This document shows, piece by piece, positions 9,643 through 16,722 of a stretch of DNA of 35,242 nt. This DNA comes from an uncultured Pelagibacteraceae bacterium (GTDB taxonomy: Bacteria > Pseudomonadota > Alphaproteobacteria > Pelagibacterales > Pelagibacteraceae): contig CACLKK010000008.1 of NCBI GenBank assembly GCA_902607525.1, positions 1-35,242 on the forward strand, written 5' to 3'. The notes below the pieces were generated by a model. It worked only from the letters and a program-made list of their open reading frames with translations. It made no database searches and was not told the origin of the DNA. The position numbers were made by a program, and so were the translations under genes. Position 1 is the first letter of the stretch; each line of letters starts with the position of its first letter.

Positions 9643-10305
9643 CTATTTAGTCGGGTCTGGAACTTTACGCAAATAAGGTTTTAAAGCTTTCCATCCTTTT
9701 GGATATAGCTTTTTAGCCTCTTCGTCTTTAACAGCTGGAACAATAATCACATCTTCGCCTTTATTCCAGTTCGCTGGAGTAGCAACCTTGTGTTTTGCTG
9801 TCATTTGCATCGAGTCAATTGATCTTAATATTTCTTTAAAGTTTCTACCAGTAGCCATTGGGTAAGTTAAAAATAACCCAATTCTTTTATCTGGTCTGAT
9901 AACAAAAACAGTTCTAACTGTTTGATTGTCAACTGCGGTACGACCCATTGAAGTAACTCCAGCATCACCCTCAAGCATATTATAAAGTTTTGCAACTTCT
10001 AGCTTTTCGTCTGCTATAATTGGATAATCGGGCTTGATCCCTGTCACATCTTTAATATCATCTAGCCATTTTACATGATCAGAAACTGGATCAACACTTA
10101 GTCCAATAACTTTCACGTTTCTTTGTTCAAACTGAGATTTCATGCCGCCTAGCGCTCCTAATTCAGTTGTGCACACTGGTGTAAAATCTTTTGGATGCGA
10201 AAACAATACTCCCCAACTGTCACCTAACCACTCATGAAAAGAAATATCTCCCACAGTAGTTTTTGCTTTGAAGTCAGGTGCCAAGCTATTTATTTTTAAT
10301 GTCAT
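9643..10305 (-). CDS. 1-Cys peroxiredoxin (Prx6 family)
   Basis: A 220-residue thioredoxin-fold peroxidase that reduces hydrogen peroxide and alkyl peroxides. The peroxidatic cysteine is C45 in the motif FTPVCTTE, with the characteristic extended C-terminal domain of the Prx6 subgroup (about residues 160-220, ending in the YLRKVPDP stretch), so it is not a short AhpC. No resolving cysteine in the AhpC position is evident. The gene has a strong ribosome-binding site, AAGAGGGAA, about 7 bases upstream of its ATG, unlike most genes here, suggesting high expression. It shares an 89-base divergent promoter region with the ETHE1-like gene. Confidence 0.94.
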   Translation of the reverse strand: MTLKINSLAPDFKAKTTVGDISFHEWLGDSWGVLFSHPKDFTPVCTTELGALGGMKSQFEQRNVKVIGLSVDPVSDHVKWLDDIKDVTGIKPDYPIIADEKLEVAKLYNMLEGDAGVTSMGRTAVDNQTVRTVFVIRPDKRIGLFLTYPMATGRNFKEILRSIDSMQMTAKHKVATPANWNKGEDVIIVPAVKDEEAKKLYPKGWKALKPYLRKVPDPTK

Positions 10306-10394
10306 AAAGTATTCCCTCTTAAATTGTTATTAAAAAAAAATAATATAAGCAAGATTGATTTACTTTGCAATTTTTTATAAAATTTAAAAAAATT

Positions 10395-11081
10395 ATGATT
10401 TTCAGGCAATTATTTGATAATAAATCTTCAACTTATACGTACATTATTTCAAGCGGCAAAGGTCGGGAAGCTCTCATTATTGATCCTGTAATTGAAAATA
10501 CCCAAAAATATTTAAAAGTATTAAAAGAATTAAGTCTAAAACTCGTTAAAGTTATTGATACCCATATTCACGCAGATCATATTTCTGGTTTAAATGAATT
10601 AGCTAAACGAACAAGTTGCTCAAAAATTATGGGGGAACACTCAGCTTCAGAAGTTATAGATATAAGAGTAAAAGATAACGAAAAAATAAAAATTGAAAAT
10701 ATAGAGTTGACATCAATGCATACTCCAGGCCACACAGATTGCTCTTACAGTTTTTTAATGAATGATAGAATATTTACAGGCGACACTTTATTGATCAATG
10801 GAACTGGAAGAACTGATTTCCAAAATGGGAATCCTATAGACCAATATCATTCTTTGTTTGATAAAATTTTAAAATTACCAGAAAAAACATTAGTTTATCC
10901 AGCTCACGATTATAAAGGTAATAAAGTAAGTACTATTGGTGAGCAAAAAAAAAACAATCCTAGATTACAAGTAAGTTCAGCAGAGCAATATGTAGAAATA
11001 ATGAATAATTTAAATCTAGAGAAACCAACAATGATAGATATTGCTGTTCCAGCGAATGTAAAAGGTAAATTAAGAGTTTAA
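10395..11081 (+). CDS. ETHE1-like metallo-beta-lactamase-fold persulfide dioxygenase
   Basis: A 228-residue protein of the ETHE1/Blh glyoxalase II-like group. Metal ligands are visible: the THIHADH motif at residues 56-62, HTPGHT near 109-114, the GDTLLINGTGRTDF block near 131-145 that marks the persulfide dioxygenase branch, and PAHDY near 174. ETHE1 enzymes oxidise glutathione persulfide to sulfite and glutathione using one mononuclear iron. Bacterial members are sometimes fused to rhodanese; here a separate rhodanese gene lies 1.4 kb upstream. A TTG start at 10365 would add ten residues with no counterpart in the family, so the ATG is preferred. Confidence 0.88.
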   Translation: MIFRQLFDNKSSTYTYIISSGKGREALIIDPVIENTQKYLKVLKELSLKLVKVIDTHIHADHISGLNELAKRTSCSKIMGEHSASEVIDIRVKDNEKIKIENIELTSMHTPGHTDCSYSFLMNDRIFTGDTLLINGTGRTDFQNGNPIDQYHSLFDKILKLPEKTLVYPAHDYKGNKVSTIGEQKKNNPRLQVSSAEQYVEIMNNLNLEKPTMIDIAVPANVKGKLRV

Positions 11082-11099
11082 ATAAGTTAAATATAAGAA

Positions 11100-11131
11100 C
11101 GATAACTATTATCAATTTAAATAATTATAAT
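11100..11131 (+). promoter_or_regulatory. Fur-box-like palindrome and -10 element upstream of cysE
   Basis: CGATAACTATTATCA (11100-11114) is a 5+3+5 inverted repeat (GATAA/TTATC). It matches the 7-1-7 Fur consensus TGATAATnATTATCA at 12 of 14 defined positions. A perfect TATAAT lies at 11126-11131, about 30 bases before the cysE ATG, and the palindrome occupies the -35 region. This looks like a promoter controlled by a dimeric repressor; Fur-family identity is inference from the consensus alone. Confidence 0.5.
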
Positions 11132-11160
11132 ATTAAGATTAATACCTATATAATTCAGTT

Positions 11161-11733
11161 ATGAATAATTTTTTAAAATCTATAATGGAAAGAGATCCGG
11201 CGGCCAAATCTAAATTAAGTATTATTTTGACTTATCCTGGGGTTAAAGCAGTATTTTTACATAGAATAGCAAACTTTTTTTCCAAGGCTAAATTTCATTT
11301 GGTTGCTAGAATAATCTCACAATTTTCTAGATTTATTACGGGTATAGAAATTCATCCTAATGCAAGCATAGGAAAAAATTTATTTATTGATCATGGAATG
11401 GGAGTAGTAATTGGAGAAACCTCTCATATTGGTGACAATGTAACCATTTATCATGCTGTTACTCTTGGTGGAATTTCTCCAAGCATAAAATCAGAAGATC
11501 AAAGAAATATAAAAAGACATCCTACTCTTAAAGATAATGTTGTTATTGGTTCTGGAGCTCAAGTACTTGGCCCAATAACCGTAGGAGAGTATGCAAAAGT
11601 TGGAGCTAATGCGGTTGTAACTCACGATGTACCTTCCCATGCAGTTATGATTGGTGTACCAGCAAAAAATATTAAATCTAAACCTGACGAAGATAAATCA
11701 TTTAAACCATATGGAATTAGCCATGAAGATTAA
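11161..11733 (+). CDS. cysE: Serine O-acetyltransferase CysE
   Basis: A 190-residue enzyme making O-acetylserine from serine and acetyl-CoA, the first step of cysteine synthesis. The C-terminal part is a left-handed beta-helix of hexapeptide repeats (about residues 60-165), including the family block DHGMGVVIGETSHIGD near 77-92 with the catalytic histidine, and HAVTLGG near 97-103. The N-terminal helical domain is short, as in the compact Bacillus-type enzymes rather than the 270-residue enterobacterial form. It is 17 bases upstream of cysK, consistent with one transcript from the promoter at 11126. Confidence 0.95.
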   Translation: MNNFLKSIMERDPAAKSKLSIILTYPGVKAVFLHRIANFFSKAKFHLVARIISQFSRFITGIEIHPNASIGKNLFIDHGMGVVIGETSHIGDNVTIYHAVTLGGISPSIKSEDQRNIKRHPTLKDNVVIGSGAQVLGPITVGEYAKVGANAVVTHDVPSHAVMIGVPAKNIKSKPDEDKSFKPYGISHED

Positions 11734-11750
11734 AAAAAATCTTAAAATTT

Positions 11751-12752
11751 ATGAAAAATACTCAGAATAATTTTATTTCAGGAATAGGAAACACGCCTCT
11801 AATAAAATTACACGGACCTTCAGAGTTAACAAAATGTAATATTTATGGAAAGGCTGAATATTTAAATGCAGGAGGTTCAGTCAAAGATAGAGCAGCATTA
11901 GCATTAATTAGAGACGCAGAAGAAAAAAAACTTATATCAAAAGGCGGTACTATAGTTGAAGGAACCGCAGGCAATACAGGTATTGGTCTCTGTCATATTG
12001 GTAACTCATTAGGATATAAAACTATAATTGTGATGAATGATAATCAAACTCAAGAAAAAAAAGATACACTAATAAACATAGGAGCTGAGCTAAGGCTAGT
12101 CCCACCCAAACCATACAAAGATAATGATAATTATGTAAAAGTTGCGGGTAGATTAGCTAAAGAATTAAAAAATACAAATAATCAGGGTGTGGTTTGGGCT
12201 AATCAATTTGATAATACTGCAAATGCTAAAGGACACTATAAATCTACAGGGCCAGAAATATGGGAACAAACCGAAGGAAAAATAGATGGTTTTGTTTGTT
12301 CCTCAGGAACTGGTGGTACAATTGCAGGTGTTAGCAATTTCTTAAAAGAAAAAAACAAAAATGTAAAAATTTATTTATCTGATCCTCGAGGCTCATCTCT
12401 TTATAACTATATTGAAAATGGAGAATTAAAAAGCGAAGGCGGATCAATTACTGAAGGTATTGGCTCAAGCAGAATCACTGCTAACTTTGCCGAAGCTAAA
12501 ATTGACGGCGCTTTTTCTATAGATGACCAAGAGTCTTTGCCTATTTTATATAATTTGATTAAGAATGAAGGTTTAAGTCTTGGAACTAGTTGTGGAGTAA
12601 ATATAGCTGGCGCTATTCGATTAGCAAAAAAATTAGGACCAGGCAAAACTATAATTACAATACTTTGTGATAGATCTGATAGATATCAAAGTAAATTGTT
12701 TAATAAAAAATTTTTAATCGAAAAAAAATTACCTTTTCCAGATTGGCTTTAA
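11751..12752 (+). CDS. cysK: Cysteine synthase (O-acetylserine sulfhydrylase)
   Basis: A 333-residue PLP enzyme of the beta family that replaces the acetate of O-acetylserine with sulfide to give cysteine. The PLP lysine is K45 in GGSVKDR. The substrate loop reads TAGNTG (about residues 72-77) where the classic CysK has TSGNTG, and the phosphate-binding loop GTGGT follows near 185. The C-terminal GLSLGTSCGVN region near 275-285 is typical. Because of the substituted loop it may belong to a cystathionine beta-synthase-like or CysM-like subgroup, but the neighbour cysE favours O-acetylserine sulfhydrylase. Sulfide must come from elsewhere, since no sulfate-reduction gene is in the window. Confidence 0.92.
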   Translation: MKNTQNNFISGIGNTPLIKLHGPSELTKCNIYGKAEYLNAGGSVKDRAALALIRDAEEKKLISKGGTIVEGTAGNTGIGLCHIGNSLGYKTIIVMNDNQTQEKKDTLINIGAELRLVPPKPYKDNDNYVKVAGRLAKELKNTNNQGVVWANQFDNTANAKGHYKSTGPEIWEQTEGKIDGFVCSSGTGGTIAGVSNFLKEKNKNVKIYLSDPRGSSLYNYIENGELKSEGGSITEGIGSSRITANFAEAKIDGAFSIDDQESLPILYNLIKNEGLSLGTSCGVNIAGAIRLAKKLGPGKTIITILCDRSDRYQSKLFNKKFLIEKKLPFPDWL

Positions 12753-12754
12753 AG

Positions 12755-13012
12755 TCATATTTCTAAAAGCGTATTAAGTTTACCCTCAACTTCTAAAGCT
12801 TTTAATTCGTTATAGCCGCCCACATAGGTATCACCAATAAAGATTTGGGGAATGGTTCTTGCACCATTTGTTTTTTCTTGCATTTCTTGTCTTTTTGATG
12901 AATCTACGGCAATGTCAAATTCTGTATAGTTAACTTTTTTTTTATCCAACAAATGCTTTGCAGCAGAGCAAAAATTACACATTGGACCAGTATAAATTAC
13001 CACTTTTTTCAT
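12755..13012 (-). CDS. grxC: Glutaredoxin (dithiol type)
   Basis: An 85-residue glutaredoxin, a glutathione-dependent thiol-disulfide reductase of the cytoplasm. The active site is C12-N-F-C15, a variant of the common CPYC, preceded by the usual YTGPM strand end. The cis-proline segment TIPQIFIG is near residues 53-60 and the GGYNEL motif that binds glutathione near 65-70. Length is standard for GrxC. It converges on cysK with only 2 bases between stop codons. Its own promoter would lie in the 86-base gap shared with the divergent gene at 13099. Confidence 0.95.
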   Translation of the reverse strand: MKKVVIYTGPMCNFCSAAKHLLDKKKVNYTEFDIAVDSSKRQEMQEKTNGARTIPQIFIGDTYVGGYNELKALEVEGKLNTLLEI

Positions 13013-13056
13013 CTATATATGGACACCTTTCATCTAGCTTATTATATGGGAATCGC

Positions 13057-13062
13057 TATAAT
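13057..13062 (+). promoter_or_regulatory. -10 element upstream of the small-protein cassette
   Basis: A perfect TATAAT lies 36 bases before the ATG at 13099. No good TTGACA is seen 17 bases upstream (TAGCTT at 13035-13040 region is weak). It is the best promoter candidate for the four-gene cassette 13099-14384. Confidence 0.4.
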
Positions 13063-13098
13063 TTTTACAACATTAATTACCAAATGGGGGGGGTAAAT

Positions 13099-13395
13099 AT
13101 GGAAAAAGAAATGCTTGCAATAGCAAAACTTAAATCTGGTGAAGGAAAATTTGAAAAGTTCATGGGATTTATGCAATCAGATGAAGGAATGGCAGTAAGA
13201 AAAACTATTGCTCATGTTGAAAAAACAGTTCCAGCAATAGCACCAGATAAAAGTTATGTTATGTTTAAAGTCTCAGTTCATAACGAACAAGAAATGAAGA
13301 AGTTTGCTTCAGGTAATAACCCGATAGCAAAACCTATTTTCGATGAATGTATCGAAGTTGTTCAAATGTATGAATTGAGTAAAGTCAATCTATAA
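13099..13395 (+). CDS. Small soluble protein of unknown function (98 aa)
   Basis: Not recognised with certainty. From the ATG at 13099 it encodes 98 residues, with no signal peptide or membrane segment. The pattern of a short beta strand (MLAIAKLK), helix, and a second strand (SYVMFKVSV) followed by a helix and a final strand (CIEVVQMYEL) suggests a ferredoxin-like alpha/beta fold of the dimeric ABM or DUF3764 type; this is inference. An upstream in-frame extension to 12958 overlaps the glutaredoxin gene and has unlikely composition; the chosen ATG follows an unusually strong run of seven G (13087-13093), a convincing ribosome-binding site. It begins a four-gene cassette. Confidence 0.8.
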   Translation: MEKEMLAIAKLKSGEGKFEKFMGFMQSDEGMAVRKTIAHVEKTVPAIAPDKSYVMFKVSVHNEQEMKKFASGNNPIAKPIFDECIEVVQMYELSKVNL

Positions 13396-13423
13396 AGATT
13401 AATAATAAGAAAGGATAATAAAA

Positions 13424-13837
13424 ATGATAGAACAATTTAACGGAATAATTTACTTAATAATTTTTGTAATTCATTTTTTAGGTTTCGGAGTTTATGCTTA
13501 TCAAATGATAATTAATAACAAAAATTTTAGAGCTAAATTTGAAATGGACGAAACAGCAACACCTATAATGCGAATGATAGGTGCTTCGTTTCTTGGAGCA
13601 TTATTAATGGCTCTTTACATTATGTTCATTAGACCTGGAGGAGTAGAAGGTACTTGGGCATTTTTTAATTTAATTTTTATACAAAATCTTTGTATCTTCA
13701 TTGTAAATACTTACTCAATTAAAATTGACAAGACAGGAATAAAAAACGATTCAAACGAAGGGGTTATTGCACCACTAGTTTTTACAATTTTAAGCGCTAT
13801 TCTTTGTTACGGTCTTGCTGATAAAATATATATGTAA
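13424..13837 (+). CDS. Four-helix membrane protein of unknown function
   Basis: Not recognised. The 137-residue product has four hydrophobic segments at about residues 6-28, 46-67, 76-96 and 112-133, so it should sit in the inner membrane with both ends on the same side. A conserved-looking polar loop between helices 1 and 2 contains FRAKFEMDETATP, and helix 2 ends in IRPGG. There is an AAAGGA-like ribosome-binding site (GAAAGGATAATAAAA) before the ATG. It lies 28 bases after the 98-residue gene and 2 bases before the thioredoxin-like gene, so it belongs to the same transcript. Confidence 0.82.
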   Translation: MIEQFNGIIYLIIFVIHFLGFGVYAYQMIINNKNFRAKFEMDETATPIMRMIGASFLGALLMALYIMFIRPGGVEGTWAFFNLIFIQNLCIFIVNTYSIKIDKTGIKNDSNEGVIAPLVFTILSAILCYGLADKIYM

Positions 13838-13839
13838 TA

Positions 13840-14214
13840 ATGAAAAAAATTCTCGTAATTATTTTCTTATTAATATGTACAAACGCTTTTTCTGCTGAAA
13901 ATCAGAAATTAAATTTTACGATTGAAATGTTTGAAAAAGCTAAAAAAAATGGAGAAACGGTTGTAGTAACAGCATGGAATAAGTATTGCGGAACATGCAA
14001 AAGGCAAAAAGTTGTGCTTGATCAAGCACAAAAGGATTTTAAAAATGTTTTGTTTTTATACTACAACCATCCAAAAATGAAGGATGTTGCTAAATATTTA
14101 AAAATTGAACATAGAAGCACGATTCTTGTTTACAAAGGAAGTGCAGAAGTTTCGAGAACACTTGGTCAAGTTGATAAGTCTATTATTTATTCAAATATAG
14201 AAAAAGGTATTTAA
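13840..14214 (+). CDS. Exported thioredoxin-fold protein with CGTC motif
   Basis: A 124-residue protein with a clear signal peptide (KK, hydrophobic core, cleavage probably after residue 18-19, NAFSA). The mature part resembles a minimal thioredoxin fold: strand VVVTAWNKY, then a C50-G-T-C53 redox motif, helix, strand VLFLYYNH and a later strand STILVYKG followed by a glycine-containing turn. The usual cis-proline is replaced by the RSTIL segment, which is odd. The likely role is a periplasmic thiol-disulfide reaction, with the adjacent membrane proteins as candidate partners. Start is 2 bases after the preceding stop. Confidence 0.78.
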   Translation: MKKILVIIFLLICTNAFSAENQKLNFTIEMFEKAKKNGETVVVTAWNKYCGTCKRQKVVLDQAQKDFKNVLFLYYNHPKMKDVAKYLKIEHRSTILVYKGSAEVSRTLGQVDKSIIYSNIEKGI

Positions 14215-14216
14215 AT

Positions 14217-14384
14217 ATGAGATATGACAAAAACGGTTTACCAGTAAAAGAATATTATACTGAAGAACTAAACACACCTACCGTTAAAAAAATGAAAGCT
14301 TTGGAATATCAAAAATATTATACAGGCGGATCAATTATATTGATGATTCTAGTTCTTATAACTATGTTTATTATTTTAAACTAA
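14217..14384 (+). CDS. Small single-pass membrane protein (55 aa)
   Basis: An open reading frame of 55 codons that starts 2 bases after the thioredoxin-like stop. The first 35 residues are polar and rich in Y, K and E (YDKNGLPVKEYYTEEL), and residues 38-54 form one membrane helix (GSIILMILVLITMFIIL). The tight spacing, normal composition, ATG start and complete lack of alternative genes in this stretch support it as real. Function is not known; its small size and anchor suggest an accessory subunit of whatever the cassette builds. Confidence 0.7.
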   Translation: MRYDKNGLPVKEYYTEELNTPTVKKMKALEYQKYYTGGSIILMILVLITMFIILN

Positions 14385-14443
14385 AATAGGTCTTTAAAAT
14401 TCTCTTTATTTAAGGGTAGCGCTTCTATATTCTTCATTTCATC

Positions 14444-15214
14444 ATGAAATTAGGATTTATCGGAACTGGAAAAATTACTTCTGCTGTAATTACTGGAATT
14501 TGCACTTCAAAGATTTCCTTTCAAAAAATTCTTATTTCACCAAGAAATAGAAATATAGCTCAAAAATTAAAAAAAAAATTTAGAAAAGTTAATATTGGAA
14601 AAACTAATCAAGAAATAGTTGATAAATGTAATTGGATTTTTTTAGCTGTAACACCCAAAGTGGGTGCAAAAATATTGCCTAAATTAAATTTTAGATCTAA
14701 TCAAAAGATTATCAGTTTTATTTCTACAATTAATTTAGCACAATTAAAAAAAATAGTTAAAAAAAAGGCAAAAATTGTTAGAGCCATACCATTGCCACCA
14801 ATTTCATTGGGTAAAGGACCGGTTCCGATTTGTCCACCAGACAAGCAGGCAAAAAGTTTTTTTGACAAAATTGGTACAACAGTAGAAATCCGAAACGAAA
14901 AAACATCAAAAAATTTCTGGGCAACCTCAGGTATGATGGCTCCTTTCTATGAAATATTAAAGGTTTTGTCAGATTGGTTGGTTAAAAAAGGAATTAAAAG
15001 AGATGAAGCTCAAAAATATATTACTTCATTGTTTGTTGCTTTATCAGAAGATTCAGTAGTTAATTCAAAAAAACATTTAAAATATTTAGTATCAGAATCT
15101 CAAACTCCAGGAGGACTTAACGAACAAGGAGTTAAGGAGCTTCGGAAATTCGGTTTTTACAAATCTTTAGATAAATCTCTTAACAGTATTTTAAAACGAT
15201 TAAACAAAAAGTAA
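14444..15214 (+). CDS. Pyrroline-5-carboxylate reductase-like protein (ProC family)
   Basis: A 256-residue NAD(P)-binding protein of the ProC family. The N-terminal Rossmann motif GFIGTGKITSA is at residues 4-14, the FLAVTPK motif near 67-73 corresponds to the classic LAVKPQ, and the C-terminal helical domain has the family's SQTPGG motif near residue 224. ProC makes proline from pyrroline-5-carboxylate. The region normally reading GSGPAY is here SGMMAPFYE, a clear divergence at the substrate-facing helix, so a different imino-acid substrate is possible. Lysine content is very high. It lies 5 bases before the ABC transporter genes, so the reductase may act on what is imported. Confidence 0.75.
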   Translation: MKLGFIGTGKITSAVITGICTSKISFQKILISPRNRNIAQKLKKKFRKVNIGKTNQEIVDKCNWIFLAVTPKVGAKILPKLNFRSNQKIISFISTINLAQLKKIVKKKAKIVRAIPLPPISLGKGPVPICPPDKQAKSFFDKIGTTVEIRNEKTSKNFWATSGMMAPFYEILKVLSDWLVKKGIKRDEAQKYITSLFVALSEDSVVNSKKHLKYLVSESQTPGGLNEQGVKELRKFGFYKSLDKSLNSILKRLNKK

Positions 15215-15219
15215 ACCTT

Positions 15220-16017
15220 ATGCAGCAAGATCAAAATATTTTGCAAGTAAACAAACTTTCCAAATATTTTGGAGGTCTGGCAGCTGTTTCAAATTGTTCA
15301 CTTAAAATTAAAAAAGGTTCTATTACTGGAGTAATTGGCCCTAATGGATCAGGCAAAACAACTTTATTTAATTTAATTGCAGGAAATTTAAAACCTTCTG
15401 AAGGGAATGTGTTATTTCAGGATGAAAATATTACAGGAATACCATCTTATGAATTATTTTCGAAAGGGTTGTTAAGAACTTTCCAGATAGCCCATGAATT
15501 CACTAATCTTACAGTCTTAGAAAATTTAATGATGGTGCCGGGTAATCAATCTGGAGAAAAATTAACGAATGCCTTATTTAATCCAAAAATTGTGAAAGAA
15601 GAAGAAAAAAAAGTTAAACAAAAAGCCCTGGAGGTAATTAAATTTTTAAATCTTACGCATCTATCCAAAGAGTTAGCTGGCAATTTATCTGGTGGACAAA
15701 AAAAATTATTAGAGCTTGGCAGAACTATGATGGTCGATGCCAAATTAGTTTTACTAGACGAAGTTGGAGCTGGAGTAAATAGAACACTACTAAAAGATAT
15801 TGGAAGTGCAATTCTAAGACTCAACAAAGAAAAAGGTTATACCTTTTGTATGATTGAACATGATATGGATTTTATAAGCAGACTATGTGATCCAGTGATT
15901 GTCATGTCAGAGGGATCTGTTTTGTTTAAAGGAACTTCAAATGAAGTAAAAAATAATGAACAAGTAATCGAAAGTTATCTTGGCAGAGGTTCTAAGATTA
16001 GAAATGGATCAGGATAA
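15220..16017 (+). CDS. livG: Branched-chain amino acid-type ABC transporter ATPase LivG
   Basis: A 265-residue ABC ATPase of the LivG branch. Walker A is GPNGSGKTT near residue 40, the ABC signature LSGGQKK near 157, and Walker B LVLLDEVGAG near 177, with valine in place of the proline that usually follows DE. The RTFQIAHEFTNLTVLENLM stretch near 88-106 is typical of LivG. Its stop overlaps the start of the second ATPase by 1 base (TAATG). It forms a LivGFHM set with the next three genes; the set lacks a binding-protein gene, so the substrate is open. Confidence 0.9.
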   Translation: MQQDQNILQVNKLSKYFGGLAAVSNCSLKIKKGSITGVIGPNGSGKTTLFNLIAGNLKPSEGNVLFQDENITGIPSYELFSKGLLRTFQIAHEFTNLTVLENLMMVPGNQSGEKLTNALFNPKIVKEEEKKVKQKALEVIKFLNLTHLSKELAGNLSGGQKKLLELGRTMMVDAKLVLLDEVGAGVNRTLLKDIGSAILRLNKEKGYTFCMIEHDMDFISRLCDPVIVMSEGSVLFKGTSNEVKNNEQVIESYLGRGSKIRNGSG

Positions 16018-16721
16018 TGTTTTTTTTCTCTGGCGAAAATATGACTGGTGGATATGGAGGAGCAGATATTATCAGTTCCTGTACAATTACAGTAAACAGA
16101 GGAGAGATTGTAGCAATTCTTGGACCTAATGGTGCTGGCAAATCTACCGCCATGAAAGCTATGTTAGGCTTATTAAATCTTAAGTCGGGTAAAGTTTCAA
16201 TTAATGGAAAGGATATATCAAAATTAACTCCACAAGATAGAGTCAAGGAAGGAATATCATTTGTTCCTCAAACTAGAAACGTCTTTACTGGATTAAGCGT
16301 AAAAGAAAATTTAGAAATGGGAGCTTTTTTAAGAGAAGAACATATAGAAGAAATTATTAATGAAATTTATGAATTGTTTCCAGTCTTAAAAGAAAAAAGT
16401 TCTCAAATAGTAGGAGAGTTATCGGGCGGTCAAAGACAACAGGTTGCTTTGGGTAGAGCTTTAATGACCAAACCTACAGTTTTAATGCTTGACGAACCTA
16501 CAGCTGGCGTTTCACCAATAGTAATGGATGAATTATTTGATCATATATTAAAAGTAAAAAAAACAAATGTTGCAATCATAATGGTTGAACAAAATGCAAA
16601 ACAAGCTTTAAGCATTGCTGACAGAGGATATGTTTTAGTAACTGGGGAAAATAAATTTTCCGGTACAGGAAAAGAATTATTAAATGATCCTGAAGTTAGA
16701 AGATCATTTTTGGGTGGATAA
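16017..16721 (+). CDS. livF: Branched-chain amino acid-type ABC transporter ATPase LivF
   Basis: A 234-residue ABC ATPase of the LivF branch, the second nucleotide-binding subunit of a hydrophobic amino-acid uptake system. Walker A is GPNGAGKST near residue 38, the signature LSGGQRQQ near 137, Walker B VLMLDEPTAG near 157, and the H-loop is replaced by the family's VEQNAKQAL near 186. The ending VRRSFLGG is a LivF hallmark. The N-terminus (FFFSGENMTGGYG) is slightly longer than usual. Starts inside the livG stop codon; 1 base separates it from livH. Confidence 0.92.
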   Translation: MFFFSGENMTGGYGGADIISSCTITVNRGEIVAILGPNGAGKSTAMKAMLGLLNLKSGKVSINGKDISKLTPQDRVKEGISFVPQTRNVFTGLSVKENLEMGAFLREEHIEEIINEIYELFPVLKEKSSQIVGELSGGQRQQVALGRALMTKPTVLMLDEPTAGVSPIVMDELFDHILKVKKTNVAIIMVEQNAKQALSIADRGYVLVTGENKFSGTGKELLNDPEVRRSFLGG

Positions 16722-16722
16722 T

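Noticed and set aside
10365-10394. TTG start for the ETHE1-like gene
   Set aside because: The extra ten residues have no family counterpart and an ATG at 10395 gives the expected N-terminus.
12958-13098. In-frame N-terminal extension of the 98-residue protein
   Set aside because: It overlaps the glutaredoxin gene and the extra 47 residues do not look like protein; the run of seven G before 13099 fits the shorter start.
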